From Rhizobium sullae (GTDB taxonomy: Bacteria; Pseudomonadota; Alphaproteobacteria; Rhizobiales; Rhizobiaceae), in assembly GCF_025200715.1 (NCBI RefSeq), contig NZ_CP104144.1, forward strand, positions 124,001 through 188,000: 64,000 nt of DNA. Reading direction: 5' to 3'. The notes beneath the pieces were generated by a model. The model was not told where the DNA came from, did no database searches, and saw nothing but the letters and a program-made list of their open reading frames with translations. Shown one piece after another: positions 32,946 through 42,382 of the stretch; the stretch's first letter is position 1; each line of letters opens with the position of its first letter. The position numbers and the translations under genes were made by a program.

Positions 32946-34297
32946 GCCCTGCTCCCATCAGGTGTCGCCGTTTCGAAGGCGACGTCTATCTTGTTCCAGC
33001 CCTGCGGCAACGGCGCCGGCCTCTTGATCAGCACCTCTTCCATAAAGATCCCGGTAATCCCGGCCAGGTATGCGGCTGGCATTCCTCCTGGATAGCGCTG
33101 CAGTCCGATCACCTGTCCGTCCGAACCGCGGGTCCAGGCATTGGCGCGGCCGCCTCCATCGGCCTTCGGCGCCAAATCCGCATTCGTCGGGCGCAGGTCG
33201 TAGGATTGCCCGGTGCCCAGCTGCCCCGCCTGCTGATCCAGCTTGATGCGCGCCAACCGGATATTTCGAATGCCGGCGGAAGACGTCGAAATCAACGTGA
33301 TCGCTCCCTCCATTTCGCCGGTTATGTCCTCGACGATCAGATTCTCGATGGCACCGGCAGTCGGCTCCGCCACACGGTCGACGGCATTGATCGTAAGCGC
33401 CTCTCCAGAGCCCCAGAAGCCGTCGAGCGTCTCCCGGCACTCTACTGCAATTCTCGAAAACCTGACGTTCGATATTCGTCCGCCGTCGCGCGAGAAGACG
33501 CCCAACGCACGGTTGGAGGCCGAGACGTTGCAATCCTCGAACACGACATTGGTCACGTCGCCATGCGTTTCCGTGCCGATCTTGAGCGCGCAGCTCAGGC
33601 TTTGGACCGAGCAGCGGCGGACGAGGATGTTTTGGCACTGCCCTATGGCGGCACCTGCCGGACCAATACTCGTCTTCAGGCATATGCCGTCGTCGGCGGT
33701 CGATATCAGGCAATCTTCGATGACGGCGCCGCGGCACGCATCGAGGACGATGCCATCCGTATTGGGGAGACGACGGTCGTTCTCGATCGTCACGCCCCTG
33801 ACCGCAACATCCGTGCAGTCGATGAAATGCAGCGTCCACATCGGCGAGCGGGAGATATGGATGGAACTGATCTCAACGCCGTCACATGCCTCGAAGACGA
33901 CAACGCGTGGCCGAAATTCGGCTGGGATGAAGGTCCCCACCGTTTTGTCGTCTCCCACGATGAAGCTGTCGCAACCGGCCTCGATGCGGCCCGAGCCCGT
34001 CAGGCTGATCCACCGCGCATTCTTGGCGACGATCATGCCGCGGTTCGACTTCTCGGCAATGACCGAAACGGTCGTATGCGCATATGCGTCATAGTCCGGA
34101 ACCGGACGCAGGATCGCGCCGGCGGCCAGGTGAAGATCGACGCCGGACTTGAGCTGGAGCCCCCGGCAGACATGGATACCGGCCTCAAGAACCACGCGTC
34201 CGCCGCCTGAAGCCGATACCTCGTTGATCGCCGCTTGCAATCGAGCTGTATCGTCGCTGCCGATCGCATCGATCGAGATAGGAGAGGTCGGGCTCAT
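32933..34297 (-). CDS. Glycoside hydrolase family 28 (polygalacturonase-like)
   Basis: Protein of 454 residues in the right-handed beta-helix fold of GH28. It has the NTDG motif (residues 179-182), the DD pair (202-203 in TADDGICLK) and LKIGTETHGD in the region of the third catalytic signature. It lacks a signal peptide, so it probably works in the cytoplasm on imported oligogalacturonides or rhamnogalacturonan fragments as an exo-acting enzyme. It overlaps the GH105 stop by four bases (ATGA). Specificity within GH28 cannot be decided here. Confidence 0.85.
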
Positions 34298-35388
34298 TGC
34301 TCGTGACCGCGCTCCAGGAGGACTTCCGTCAGGAGCAACATGGTGAGCGCCTGGCCGTAGGGCGTCGGCACATTCGGTATGCGCCTGTAGAAATCAAGAT
34401 CATGACCCATCGGCGTACCATCTGAGACGCCGTGTACGACACCTTCCTCATCGATGCGCGCGAGCACCGCCGCAAGCGCACGCTCTGCGTGGGCCCTGTC
34501 GCTGTTGTCGAGAATGCCGGCATCCACGGCGCGGAGGATGCCGTAGGCAATTCCGGCGGTGGCTGAGGTCTCCAACGGAGACGACGGGTCGTCCAGCAGG
34601 GTCGTGAACATGCCGTCGGGCCTCTGGCACGCCTTCAGCGAGCGCACCTGGCTGGCAAGAACGTTTGAAAGAAAACGGCGGTCTTTCTCCCCAAGGGTCG
34701 GAACGAGATCGAATAGTTCCGGGATGGCCACCGTGATCCAGGCATTGCCGCGAGCCCAGAAGGCATTGGCAAAATTGTGCCGCCCATTGAACGTCCAGCC
34801 GTGATACCACAGCCCGCTCACCGGATCGGACAGGTAGCGCGTGTGGATCACGAACTGATAGACGGCTTCATCGATCCATTCGCTGCGTTCGCAAAGCACT
34901 CCCGCCCGGGCCAGAAAGAGGCAGGCCATGAACAGCGTGTCGTCCCAAAGTTCGCCCTCGTTGAGGCGCTCTTTGACAACGTGCTGAAAACCACCGTCTT
35001 CCGTTTTGGGCAGCTCTTTGACGAGCCATTCGGCCCAGTCCTCGACAAGCGCGCGAAAATCCGGACGATCGACATGCTGAACGAGGATCGCAAGCGGCAG
35101 CATCGGAGCCGTGCTGTTGATCTGGCGTGGCGGGAGGCCGCGCTCGATCTGGCCGCTGTACCAGGCCACAAGCTCCTGAAGCGCTTTTTGATCATTGGTG
35201 GAGATTGCGCGTCTCAAGAAGCCATAAAGACCGACGCCGACCTCCCAATCCCATTCGTCGAACTGGATCCCTAAGGCAGGCCCGGCCGTCACCAGACCTT
35301 CCTTGATGCCCTTGAGACGGCTGAAAGCCGCCGCGACGCGATCGATCGTCGTCAGAAGGACGGCGTTGTCGACAGATGTTGGGTTCAT
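34294..35388 (-). CDS. Glycoside hydrolase family 105/88 (unsaturated uronyl hydrolase)
   Basis: Protein of 364 residues in the alpha/alpha toroid fold, start ATG at 35388. Motifs ELWDDTLFMACLFLARAG (the Asp is the expected proton donor), WYHGWTFNGRHNFANAFWARGNAW and ETSATAGIAYGILRAV are typical of unsaturated rhamnogalacturonyl hydrolases (YteR/YesR). It would remove the 4,5-unsaturated galacturonate left by pectin lyases. No signal peptide; it works in the cytoplasm with the GH28 protein. Confidence 0.88.
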   Translation of the reverse strand: MNPTSVDNAVLLTTIDRVAAAFSRLKGIKEGLVTAGPALGIQFDEWDWEVGVGLYGFLRRAISTNDQKALQELVAWYSGQIERGLPPRQINSTAPMLPLAILVQHVDRPDFRALVEDWAEWLVKELPKTEDGGFQHVVKERLNEGELWDDTLFMACLFLARAGVLCERSEWIDEAVYQFVIHTRYLSDPVSGLWYHGWTFNGRHNFANAFWARGNAWITVAIPELFDLVPTLGEKDRRFLSNVLASQVRSLKACQRPDGMFTTLLDDPSSPLETSATAGIAYGILRAVDAGILDNSDRAHAERALAAVLARIDEEGVVHGVSDGTPMGHDLDFYRRIPNVPTPYGQALTMLLLTEVLLERGHEQ

Positions 35389-35402
35389 GCTGGCACCTAT
35401 TT

Positions 35403-37909
35403 TCAAGAGTAGAACGGCCTGTCAGCGCCAACGTCAGATGCGGCACTGTCGTAGGTGAGGATCGGGTGCGGTTGATCATGAGTGAACGGTCGGGCCTGCC
35501 CATCGATCGAAAGTCCATCGGCGTAAGACAGGCTGATGGTCGGACCACCGCTTGGCGTCAGCACAAGGCGCCGAACCTTCCGATCAAACGAGACCTTTGT
35601 TTGGCGGATGCGCTCGACGAATGTCATGAACCCGTCGCCATCACCGCATCCGACAATTGCTGCCCAGCCGCAGATCGACCCGTAGGAGCGCACTTCCCGG
35701 CCGGCCGTCGGGCCCTGCGTGACCAGTTCCAGACCGTTTGATGCGTAGATCGCAGAAAATCCGTTGCCCGAGCGCGCGATGAGCCAATTGTCATCGATGA
35801 TGACATCGTCCAGACCGTCGCGGCCGATATAAGCGTGCGTCCATGTATGCCGTGCGTCGCGGGTATCCTCAATCAGAAGCGCGACGTCACGATGCTGGGC
35901 GACGCGTGGCAGAATGCCGTTACCCGCCCAGTAGGACGGTCTTTGATTCCCCCACGGATCGTCCTCGCCGGGATGGTTGATCCAGAGCCTTGCCATGGGA
36001 TGGCCGGCCAGACGCACATCGATGACATGTTGCTGGTGCCCCTTCTGCCCGGTCTTGTGATCAACGACGGTCGAAAGCTGCGCCGCTTCGTTCTTGAAGA
36101 GCACGAGCTTGCCGCTCTCCAGGCCCTGACTGTAACGGGCCTCCACGCTCCTGCCCGGTGCCAGGTTTGCAATCTCAGTGAGATCGGCAGGCGGTTGATA
36201 GCTGCCGGCACAGAACAGCGGTAGCGATGCCACCCCACTGTTCAGCCAACCGATCCCGAAAGCGACTTGGGCAAAGGGTGCGAGCTCGGTCAGAGGCCCG
36301 GCGCGCAGTTCCTTGTCATAGGCGCGGCCTTGCGATCCGGCCGGAACACCCGAAAGCGTATGCAGAGCGATCATACGGAAAATGAGATCGAGCAGCGCAC
36401 GGGCGCGCCTTGCAATAGACGCCTCGGCCCAGCGTTCCAGCGCCAACAGGCCGATGAAATCGACCGGATAATATGCCGCCGAATTCCACTCCGCGAGGCC
36501 GTGCGCCTCCACGCTGTCGAACCAGCGTCCCAGGCGCTCGGCGGCAAGCTCTGCCTGCTGTTTTCCTGTCCTGCCGGAAGCTGAAAAGGTCTCCTCTGGC
36601 AAGAGGAGTCCTGCCAGCAACTGGCTCGTGTGGAAGCAGAGCACATGGTTCTCGCTCCAGAACCACATGGCATCGTTGCCCGGCTCATCGACCCAATAAC
36701 GGTAAGAAAGAATGGAATACCGGATTCGCTCGACCACGCCGGCCGGCATCCGCTCGGCATAGGCGCCGAGCAGCCACAATAGCGGCACCATGATAAAATC
36801 CGAGCAATCCTCACGCGAATCGATGGAGGTGAGAGTCGCCTCGATGATGCGGTCAAAGCTCTCCTGGTCATAATCGCCGGTTTCCATCATCGCAATGATG
36901 CGGGCCACGCGATCGGCGCCGAAGCGGGCACTGTATTCGAGTGCCTGCCGCTTGCGATCCACGAGTGTCGCTTCGGATGGCGGTGGAGAAATGCTGCTCA
37001 GAAAGCCGGCATCGATGACACGTTTGACCGAGCCCGGCCCGCTGCCGATCGTCAGATGCACGCCGTGATAACCATCTGCGATGCCGAGCATATCCCCGGC
37101 CGTCAGGCGGTTTTGATGGGCACGCAGCGTCAAATGGGATTGCGCAAGAACAGGCCTCTCATGGCCATGACCGACGATCTTAAGCTCGATCGGCAAGTCG
37201 CGCTCAGGCGCCGTATCGAATATCAGCTCCAATGGCTGGTTGACGAACACGTCTCGTGAAGGGCGCACGCCGCGCGAAAGGCCCTCCAGTTCCCGTACTT
37301 CGTCCTGATCCAGTGCCACAGGCAGCAGCACGCAGAGCGGCTCCTTATCCAGCACTTCAAGTTCGAAGAACCAGGTCGTGTCGCGTTCGGCAAGGTCCTC
37401 GGTATGAACGAGAATCTGGTTGTCGCCGGCCTCCAGCGACAGCGTGATGTCCGTTGAACTCTCGACGTTGCGCCTGAACGGCTCGAAGCGCACCGTCTCC
37501 TCTCCGTTGACCCATATGCGAACCCCGCCGCAGGTCTTGAGCCTGAGATGCAGCACGCGGGGCAACGCTGTCCGGAAGGTACCCTTCAGCCATCGCCGCA
37601 GATGGGTGGGCACGTGCCAAAAACCGGTGAATTCCACGCGGCGATTAGAGCCCGGGAGGTAAAGGCTCGCGGTCGACCACGAAACGTCGGGCACGAGCTC
37701 TCGCCCGACCATTGTTGACCAGAAGGCCTTTCGGCAAGTTCCCCGACATCTACAAAACCATTGATAAAGCGATAGTTGACGCGGTCTTCCGCCGGCGCAG
37801 GGACACCGGGAAAACGGCTGGTGATGAGGTCGGAAACCGCCCATGCCGTCACGGTTTGGCCCTGCCCGATATTATATGCAGGCTCCTCAGGCCCCGGCCG
37901 TTCGTTCAC
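35403..37909 (-). pseudogene. Large unclassified polysaccharide-related protein, frameshifted
   Basis: First gene of the operon. It starts with GTG at 37909 behind a perfect GGAGGAG site (NERPGPEEPAYNIGQGQ, AWAVSDLI). The frame must change near 37735-37745: the N-terminal frame runs VNYRFINGFVDVGELAE and the rest continues KAFWSTMVGRELVPDVSW in another frame. Restoring one A in the run GCCGAAAGG joins them to about 835 residues. The body has a jelly-roll-like N-terminal domain with LHLRLKTCGGVRIWVNG, then a helical-toroid-like domain with WFWSENHVLCFHTSQLLAGLLLPEE and EWNSAAYYPVDF, and a C-terminal beta domain. No CAZy family is recognised. Confidence 0.6.
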
Positions 37910-37928
37910 AGATCGCCTCCTCCGCAAT

Positions 37929-37950
37929 CGAATGAAAACTTTTTCATTCG
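37929..37950. promoter_or_regulatory. LacI-type operator 1 (ATGAAAA-N2-TTTTCAT)
   Basis: Perfect inverted repeat: a 10-base arm CGAATGAAAA, two central bases CT, and the complementary arm. Its core ATGAAAA-N2-TTTTCAT recurs at 38074. It sits just upstream of the ribosome site of the glycoside-utilization operon, where repressor binding would block transcription. The likely binder is the LacI protein encoded at 28738. Confidence 0.72.
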
Positions 37951-38014
37951 ACAGTTTTATGCGACCTCTTTCTGAGAATTGCTCAAAAGCCTCGCAATTG
38001 CCGCAGAAAATAGC

Positions 38015-38042
38015 TTGACGGGAGGAATGTCAAGTATATGAA
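38015..38042 (+). promoter_or_regulatory. Candidate promoter of the binding-protein gene
   Basis: TTGACG at 38015-38020 and TATGAA at 38037-38042 are spaced 16 bases, a plausible housekeeping promoter. The upstream box also forms CTTGAC...GTCAAG, a loose inverted repeat. Transcription would start just ahead of the second LacI-type operator. Confidence 0.35.
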
Positions 38043-38073
38043 ATTTGTCTATCGACGATTTATATCGCGATTG

Positions 38074-38089
38074 ATGAAAATATTTTCAT
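38074..38089. promoter_or_regulatory. LacI-type operator 2 (ATGAAAATATTTTCAT)
   Basis: Perfect 16-base palindrome ATGAAAATATTTTCAT, sharing both seven-base arms with the site at 37929. It ends one base before the GGAGG ribosome site of the binding-protein gene. Two copies 145 bases apart fit repression of both divergent units, perhaps by looping. Confidence 0.72.
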
Positions 38090-38101
38090 GGGAGGATGAA
38101 A

Positions 38102-39385
38102 ATGAAAAACGCTCTTTCGGCTGCACTAGCGCTCGCACTGACAGCCGGTTCCTTCGCGTGGTCGAGCACGGCCATGGCGGAGACCAAGACGATTACCTTC
38201 CTGTTCACCGACGACGACCAGGCTTACGTCGAAAGAATGGAAGCGCTCAGCAAGGAATTCGAGGCCGCGCATCCAGACGTCAAGGTCAACTTCGTGTCGT
38301 CCGGCTACGATGCGGTTGCCAAGCAGCTACCGGTGCAGCTGGCAGTCGGCGAGGGGCCTGATGTCGCCAAGATCGCCGATTGGCAGCTCGCGCCATATTA
38401 CCTCGACATGCGACCCTACATGAAAGATCCCGAAGGCTTCGCCAAGCTGCACGGCGACAGCCTCAACGTTCTTCGTTTCCCTGGCGTCAACGATGCGCAG
38501 TCGATCAACGGCTACCTCGCGTCCCAGACATTCAATCTGCCGTTTGTCAACAAGACACTTTTCGAACAGGCTGGCGAACCACTTCCTAAGCCTGGTGCCA
38601 CATTGAAGGAAATCGTCGAAGCGTCCGCGCGCGTTGCGAAGGCCACAGGGGCCCAGGTTCCCTTCACGATGGATCGATCGGGCCATCGTTTTTCGGGCGC
38701 GGCATTCTCGTATGGTGCCACCTACGTCAAGGACGGCAAGTTCTCGTTTCCGGACGACGCCGCCAAGCGCTACATTTCGGATCTTTACAGCTGGACACAG
38801 GACGGGTCTTTTCCGAAGGAAATGTGGGGCGCAGCCGGCGGATCCCAGTACAAGAACATGGGCGACGAATTCGTCAACGGTAACGTCGTGACGTATCTTG
38901 CCGGCAACTGGATGGTGAACCCGTTCCAGCAGAAGATCGGCGATGCATTCGACTGGACTGCAATCAGCGCGCCATGCGGCGATGCCGGCTGCTACGCCAT
39001 GCCGGGCGGTACAGCGATCGTCGGCTTCAAACGCACCAAATACCCTGAGACCGTTGCCTCGTTCATCGAGTTTCTCGGCTCGGAGAAGGTCCAGCGCGAG
39101 ATCGCCGAGAACTACGTCATCCTGACGGGCGCCGACATCAAGGACCCGCAGTACAAGCTCGGCAGCCAGAATGCCAAGGACGCGATGGCCGTCTTCCTGG
39201 CGAGCCGTAAGAGCGTGCCGCAGGCAGCTCGCGACATGGAACGTCTGAAAGGATCCTCAGCCATCTACCAGCTGATTGTCCAACGCATGAGCCAGCTGAT
39301 CGTCGGCGAACTCTCGCTCGACGAAACCTTTGCGGCAATGAGCGCCGATGTCGACAAGACCAACCAGGCAATCGCTGCCAAATAG
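38102..39385 (+). CDS. Sugar ABC transporter substrate-binding protein (family 1)
   Basis: Periplasmic binding protein of 427 residues. The start is the ATG at 38102, six bases after GGAGG; an upstream ATG at 38096 overlaps the ribosome site. The signal peptide runs MKNALSAALALALTAGSFAWSSTAMA. The mature part has ITFLFTDDDQAYVERMEALSKEFEAAHPDVKVNFV, GEGPDVAKIADWQLAPYYLDM and AGNWMVNPFQQK, typical of CUT1 binding proteins. Divergent from the hydrolase operon, it supplies ligand (probably an oligogalacturonide or related sugar) to the permease pair at 29782-31837. Confidence 0.88.
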   Translation: MKNALSAALALALTAGSFAWSSTAMAETKTITFLFTDDDQAYVERMEALSKEFEAAHPDVKVNFVSSGYDAVAKQLPVQLAVGEGPDVAKIADWQLAPYYLDMRPYMKDPEGFAKLHGDSLNVLRFPGVNDAQSINGYLASQTFNLPFVNKTLFEQAGEPLPKPGATLKEIVEASARVAKATGAQVPFTMDRSGHRFSGAAFSYGATYVKDGKFSFPDDAAKRYISDLYSWTQDGSFPKEMWGAAGGSQYKNMGDEFVNGNVVTYLAGNWMVNPFQQKIGDAFDWTAISAPCGDAGCYAMPGGTAIVGFKRTKYPETVASFIEFLGSEKVQREIAENYVILTGADIKDPQYKLGSQNAKDAMAVFLASRKSVPQAARDMERLKGSSAIYQLIVQRMSQLIVGELSLDETFAAMSADVDKTNQAIAAK

Positions 39386-39419
39386 CCGATCACGTTGATC
39401 TTCTGCAGTATGCGAATTC

Positions 39420-39448
39420 ATCCACGGCCTCGACCGAAGGCCGTGGAT
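39420..39448 (+). terminator. Hairpin terminator after the binding-protein gene
   Basis: An 11-bp perfect stem ATCCACGGCCT with AGGCCGTGGAT around a seven-base loop, 35 bases past the stop codon, followed by AATAAC. The T-tract is weak on the plus strand, but position and stem strength support a terminator role. Confidence 0.6.
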
Positions 39449-39802
39449 AATAACACAAGCCGCTCGGTGTAGGGATGCGCGAATAGCTAACGCGACTTCG
39501 GGTTAAACGAGACTTTCAAAAACCTGTATTGAATTCATGGTCTTAAATTCTAGAGGATCAGCTTCGTGCTTTTAGACAACACTCGACATTTCAGTCGGCT
39601 TGTGGCGCGACGGTCAGGTTTCCAAAAGTTCGACCGCCTGAGTACGAAGCGATGGCCAGAGTCCTCGCTGGCGAAACGCGCTTTTCAAGGTGTCCTAAGC
39701 AAGTCGATATTGGAAGGTTCCGCTAGCCGGCGGGTATCAACTATCCGCCGAGCAATCAAAGCAGACTGGACTTCAGGGGAATGAGTTTCGCATGGCGCGC
39801 AT
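39449..39802. other. Gene-poor stretch
   Basis: About 350 bases without a convincing gene, promoter palindrome or repeat. A 72-codon frame at 39566 lacks a ribosome site and resembles nothing I recognise. Confidence 0.4.
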
Positions 39803-39892
39803 TCACGTAAGCAGCGAGTACATCAGAACGCCGACAGAACCCCAGAAGACAACCATCACAAGTGCCATCGCAAAAACGAAGATCTTCGCCAT
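39803..39892 (-). CDS. Tiny single-pass membrane protein (29 residues)
   Basis: Reading from ATG 39892 with GGAG eight bases upstream gives MAKIFVFAMALVMVVFWGSV followed by GVLMYSLLT. This is one long hydrophobic helix with a single Lys near the N-terminus, in the style of small membrane proteins that assist larger complexes. No partner is evident nearby. It stands alone in a gene-poor stretch, so it could also be chance. Confidence 0.4.
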   Translation of the reverse strand: MAKIFVFAMALVMVVFWGSVGVLMYSLLT

Positions 39893-40407
39893 AGCAAAAA
39901 CTCCATAAGCTTTGCGCAGACAAAAACTACTGCAGCTGCCGGCAGATGGTATCGGCACAAAGTCTGGAAACGGGTCGGACTTTGGTCCGATACTCATTTC
40001 TTAACACCTGCCCAACTGGGCCTGGCTGTGTTTTGGCGTGGCATTTGACCACACCACCATGCGACAGCCACAACACGAAAGGAAAGGGCCGGGCGACACC
40101 TGCACCGGCCCTTCCTGATCAAACGACGGCGGCTGCCAGTCCATCCGTGGTCAGCCACCAGTGCGTTGATGAAATCATGATAGCGTCTTTGATGTGAATC
40201 GCTATTACCCGACAGTAATACATTTGGCGAGCGGACCGGCAGACCCGTGGAGTAGTCCACGTCCAGGTTGAGGCTGCCATCTAATCCGCCGCATCGGTGA
40301 ATTCCGGCGCGATCCGCTCCCCAGACCGTCGCGCGCCGGTGCACATGAGTTGAATACCCATAGTTTAATTTGCGTCCGCGCATCGTCAGGATCCAGACGT
40401 TGCATCG
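39893..40407. other. Gene-poor stretch with one GC-rich hairpin
   Basis: No supported gene. A hairpin at 40080-40116 pairs AGGAA-AGGGCCGG with CCGGCCCTTCCT (one bulged A) around a 12-base loop and looks like a terminator for minus-strand transcription, with a pyrimidine run on that strand. Confidence 0.35.
40080..40116 (-). terminator. Terminator-like hairpin
   Basis: A 12-bp stem with one bulged A; on the minus strand the 3' arm runs into CCCTTTCCTTTCG. No gene ends right before it, so the transcript it would end is unknown. Confidence 0.4.
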
Positions 40408-40520
40408 GGACCTACAATACTTGTTCCAGTGACATTCCAAGGAGTTGCTACGATTTCTGCGTCGCAATGGCGTCTCTGACGATACGGCGGCGGACCTGCT
40501 TCAACAGGCTGACCGCTGTT
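40408..40520 (+). pseudogene. ECF sigma factor (FecI-like) fragment
   Basis: The plus strand reads LHRDLQYLFQ, a stop, then SKELLRFLRRNGVSDDTAADLLQQ. This is the start of region 2 of FecI-type extracytoplasmic sigma factors (RDELLRFLRRR...AADLLQETY). The rest of the protein, including region 4, is absent. It is short, so the call is tentative. Confidence 0.4.
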
Positions 40521-40671
40521 GACGGCGCTCGGTGTGAGAAACGAGATCGGCCGCGCTAGTCAACTGGTCCTCGCGGGCTGCCCTTCGAACACGTCGATTG
40601 AGTTCGAGAAAGCCCCAAAGGAGCTGCTGCCGGAAGGAAGCGTCAGAGCACAGGTCACTTTGCGCCACCGT

Positions 40672-41568
40672 TCAGAAGCGAATGTAACGCTCTTCCGGCT
40701 GGGGCGATTTCAGCGCTTGGCAGCCGCAGGACGTGCCTGAAGGCAGTCGTGCTGCCGTTTCCAGGGCGACGCGCGAGGCGAGCATGGACAGGCTGGGAAG
40801 CACGCCATCCTGGAGCAACGTGCCGCGGCTTCTATCCATGTAATCGTTAAATCCGGCGGTTACGAATGCGCACGGCACGAAGCATGCGCCGATTTCGCGC
40901 GATAGCGTCGCTTCGGGCGCAATCGAATGGTTAATCACATCTGCGCCCATGGAGCGAAATGCCAGCGCCTCCGCGGGGGTTGTCAGGCGCGGACCGTAGA
41001 CGTGCGCCGCAACCAACCCCTGTTCGATCCCATGGACTCGGCAAGACGAGGGCCAGACGCTTCGCGCCGTGTCTGCCAGGATGGCCGCGCAATGAGGGCA
41101 GACGATTTGTTTGCCGGAACAATCGAAACGCTGCCGGCCAGGAAGAAGTGAGTATAGGGTCTGTGTCAACTCGATGATGTCGGCATTGATCACCATATCA
41201 CCCGGCTGAATAGCCTTGTTGATCGCGCCGAGCGTCGAGCACGCCAGTACGTGACGCACACCCGATTCCATGAGGACCCAGAAGGCGCGCCGATGGCAGG
41301 AATGGTCTATATGATCCCGAGGATTGCCATGGGAATACATGCAGAGCGCGCGCTTGGTCTGGCGATCCTGCACGATGCTTGCGTCGAATTCCAGGAGCTT
41401 CCAGTTATCTGATACACCGTAAGGGGTATCGAACGACAGGTCGCGGGCAACCACGCGAACGCCTGGCATCGCGACGTCCTCGGGAAAAGCGAGGCCCCAA
41501 TTGGCTGAACCGGTGATAATCGCCAGATCGGTTTTCGGAATGACAGGGCTGATTGCAGGATGAGTCAT
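40672..41568 (-). CDS. Purine nucleoside phosphorylase / MTA phosphorylase family protein
   Basis: Protein of 298 residues with the PNP/MTAP fold signatures: LAIITGSANWGLAF at the N-terminus, MYSHGNPRDHIDHSCHRRAFW (phosphate and base region), HVLACSTLGAINKAIQPGDMVINADIIELT and GADVINHSIAPEATLSREIGACFV. Enzymes of this family split a nucleoside with phosphate. It carries an unusual Cys-rich insertion (FDCSGKQIVCPHCAAIL) that could bind zinc. Its 3' end lies in a gene-poor area; its start is ten bases past the stop of the polyamine-type permease, so it belongs to that operon. Substrate could be a modified nucleoside. Confidence 0.75.
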   Translation of the reverse strand: MTHPAISPVIPKTDLAIITGSANWGLAFPEDVAMPGVRVVARDLSFDTPYGVSDNWKLLEFDASIVQDRQTKRALCMYSHGNPRDHIDHSCHRRAFWVLMESGVRHVLACSTLGAINKAIQPGDMVINADIIELTQTLYSLLPGRQRFDCSGKQIVCPHCAAILADTARSVWPSSCRVHGIEQGLVAAHVYGPRLTTPAEALAFRSMGADVINHSIAPEATLSREIGACFVPCAFVTAGFNDYMDRSRGTLLQDGVLPSLSMLASRVALETAARLPSGTSCGCQALKSPQPEERYIRF

Positions 41569-41578
41569 GAATTATCTT

Positions 41579-42382
41579 TCACGGCCTCTGACCGCGTTCG
41601 CGTAAGTTGAAAAACAGAACTACACCGGAGATCAGGAGAGTCCAGAGGGTGGAAATGGCGGCAATGGTGGGGTCGATCTGGTCCCGCAGGGAAATGAACA
41701 TGAGCTTCGGCAATGTGCTGCTTGGCCCATTGGCCACGAAGATCGAGATGACCGCCTCATCAAGGGATGTCAGGAACGCCATCAGTGCGGCGGTCGACAA
41801 GCTGAGCCCCAGCTGTGGCAGGATGATGCCCCCCATGGTGCGGAACCAGCCCGCACCAAGGCTGCGGGCGGCCTGGGCCTGAGCCCAGTCGAACCGATTG
41901 ATGGCGGGGTAAAGCACGATCACCGCCACCGGGATTGCCAGGACCACATGTCCCACAAGCACTCCGGTAAGGGTGCCCACGAGCCCGAGCTTTGCAAGGA
42001 CAAAGAAGAGGCCGATTGCCAGAAGGATGCCGGGTGTTACCGACGGAGACAGGAGCAACCCGTAGACTGTCGCGGCGCTACGCCCGCCCAGCCTGTTGAT
42101 GGCAAAACATGCAAGAAAGCTGATCGGCACAGCAATCACGGCCGTCAGTACTCCCAGGAGCAGGCTGGTCCTCAGAGCATTCATCCAACTGGGCGACGAG
42201 AAGAAAACCTCGTACCAGCGAAGAGACCAGGCCCTCGGTGGAAACTCCAGGAGATCCGAGGCCGAAAAGGACAGCGGCACCACGATCAAGGTGGGGAGCA
42301 TGAGAAAGACGAGGATCAGTGCGGAGAAGATCCAAAGGAGCGCTTTGGTCAGCTTGCTGTCGTGATAGGCGTCAAGCATCAC
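41579..42382 (-). CDS. Spermidine/putrescine-type ABC permease (PotC-like)
   Basis: Inner-membrane permease of 267 residues with six helices and the EAA loop FDWAQAQAARSLGAGWFRTMGGIILPQLG. It belongs to the PotC/YdcV branch. Its start overlaps the PotB-like gene by 11 bases. It carries LDEAVISIFVANGPSSTLPKLMF, typical of this branch. The actual substrate is not shown by the sequence. Confidence 0.87.
   Translation of the reverse strand: MMLDAYHDSKLTKALLWIFSALILVFLMLPTLIVVPLSFSASDLLEFPPRAWSLRWYEVFFSSPSWMNALRTSLLLGVLTAVIAVPISFLACFAINRLGGRSAATVYGLLLSPSVTPGILLAIGLFFVLAKLGLVGTLTGVLVGHVVLAIPVAVIVLYPAINRFDWAQAQAARSLGAGWFRTMGGIILPQLGLSLSTAALMAFLTSLDEAVISIFVANGPSSTLPKLMFISLRDQIDPTIAAISTLWTLLISGVVLFFNLRERGQRP

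Noticed and set aside
39566..39784. A 72-codon protein after the sugar-binding protein gene
   Set aside because: No ribosome site, no hydrophobic or domain pattern, and it lies behind a terminator.
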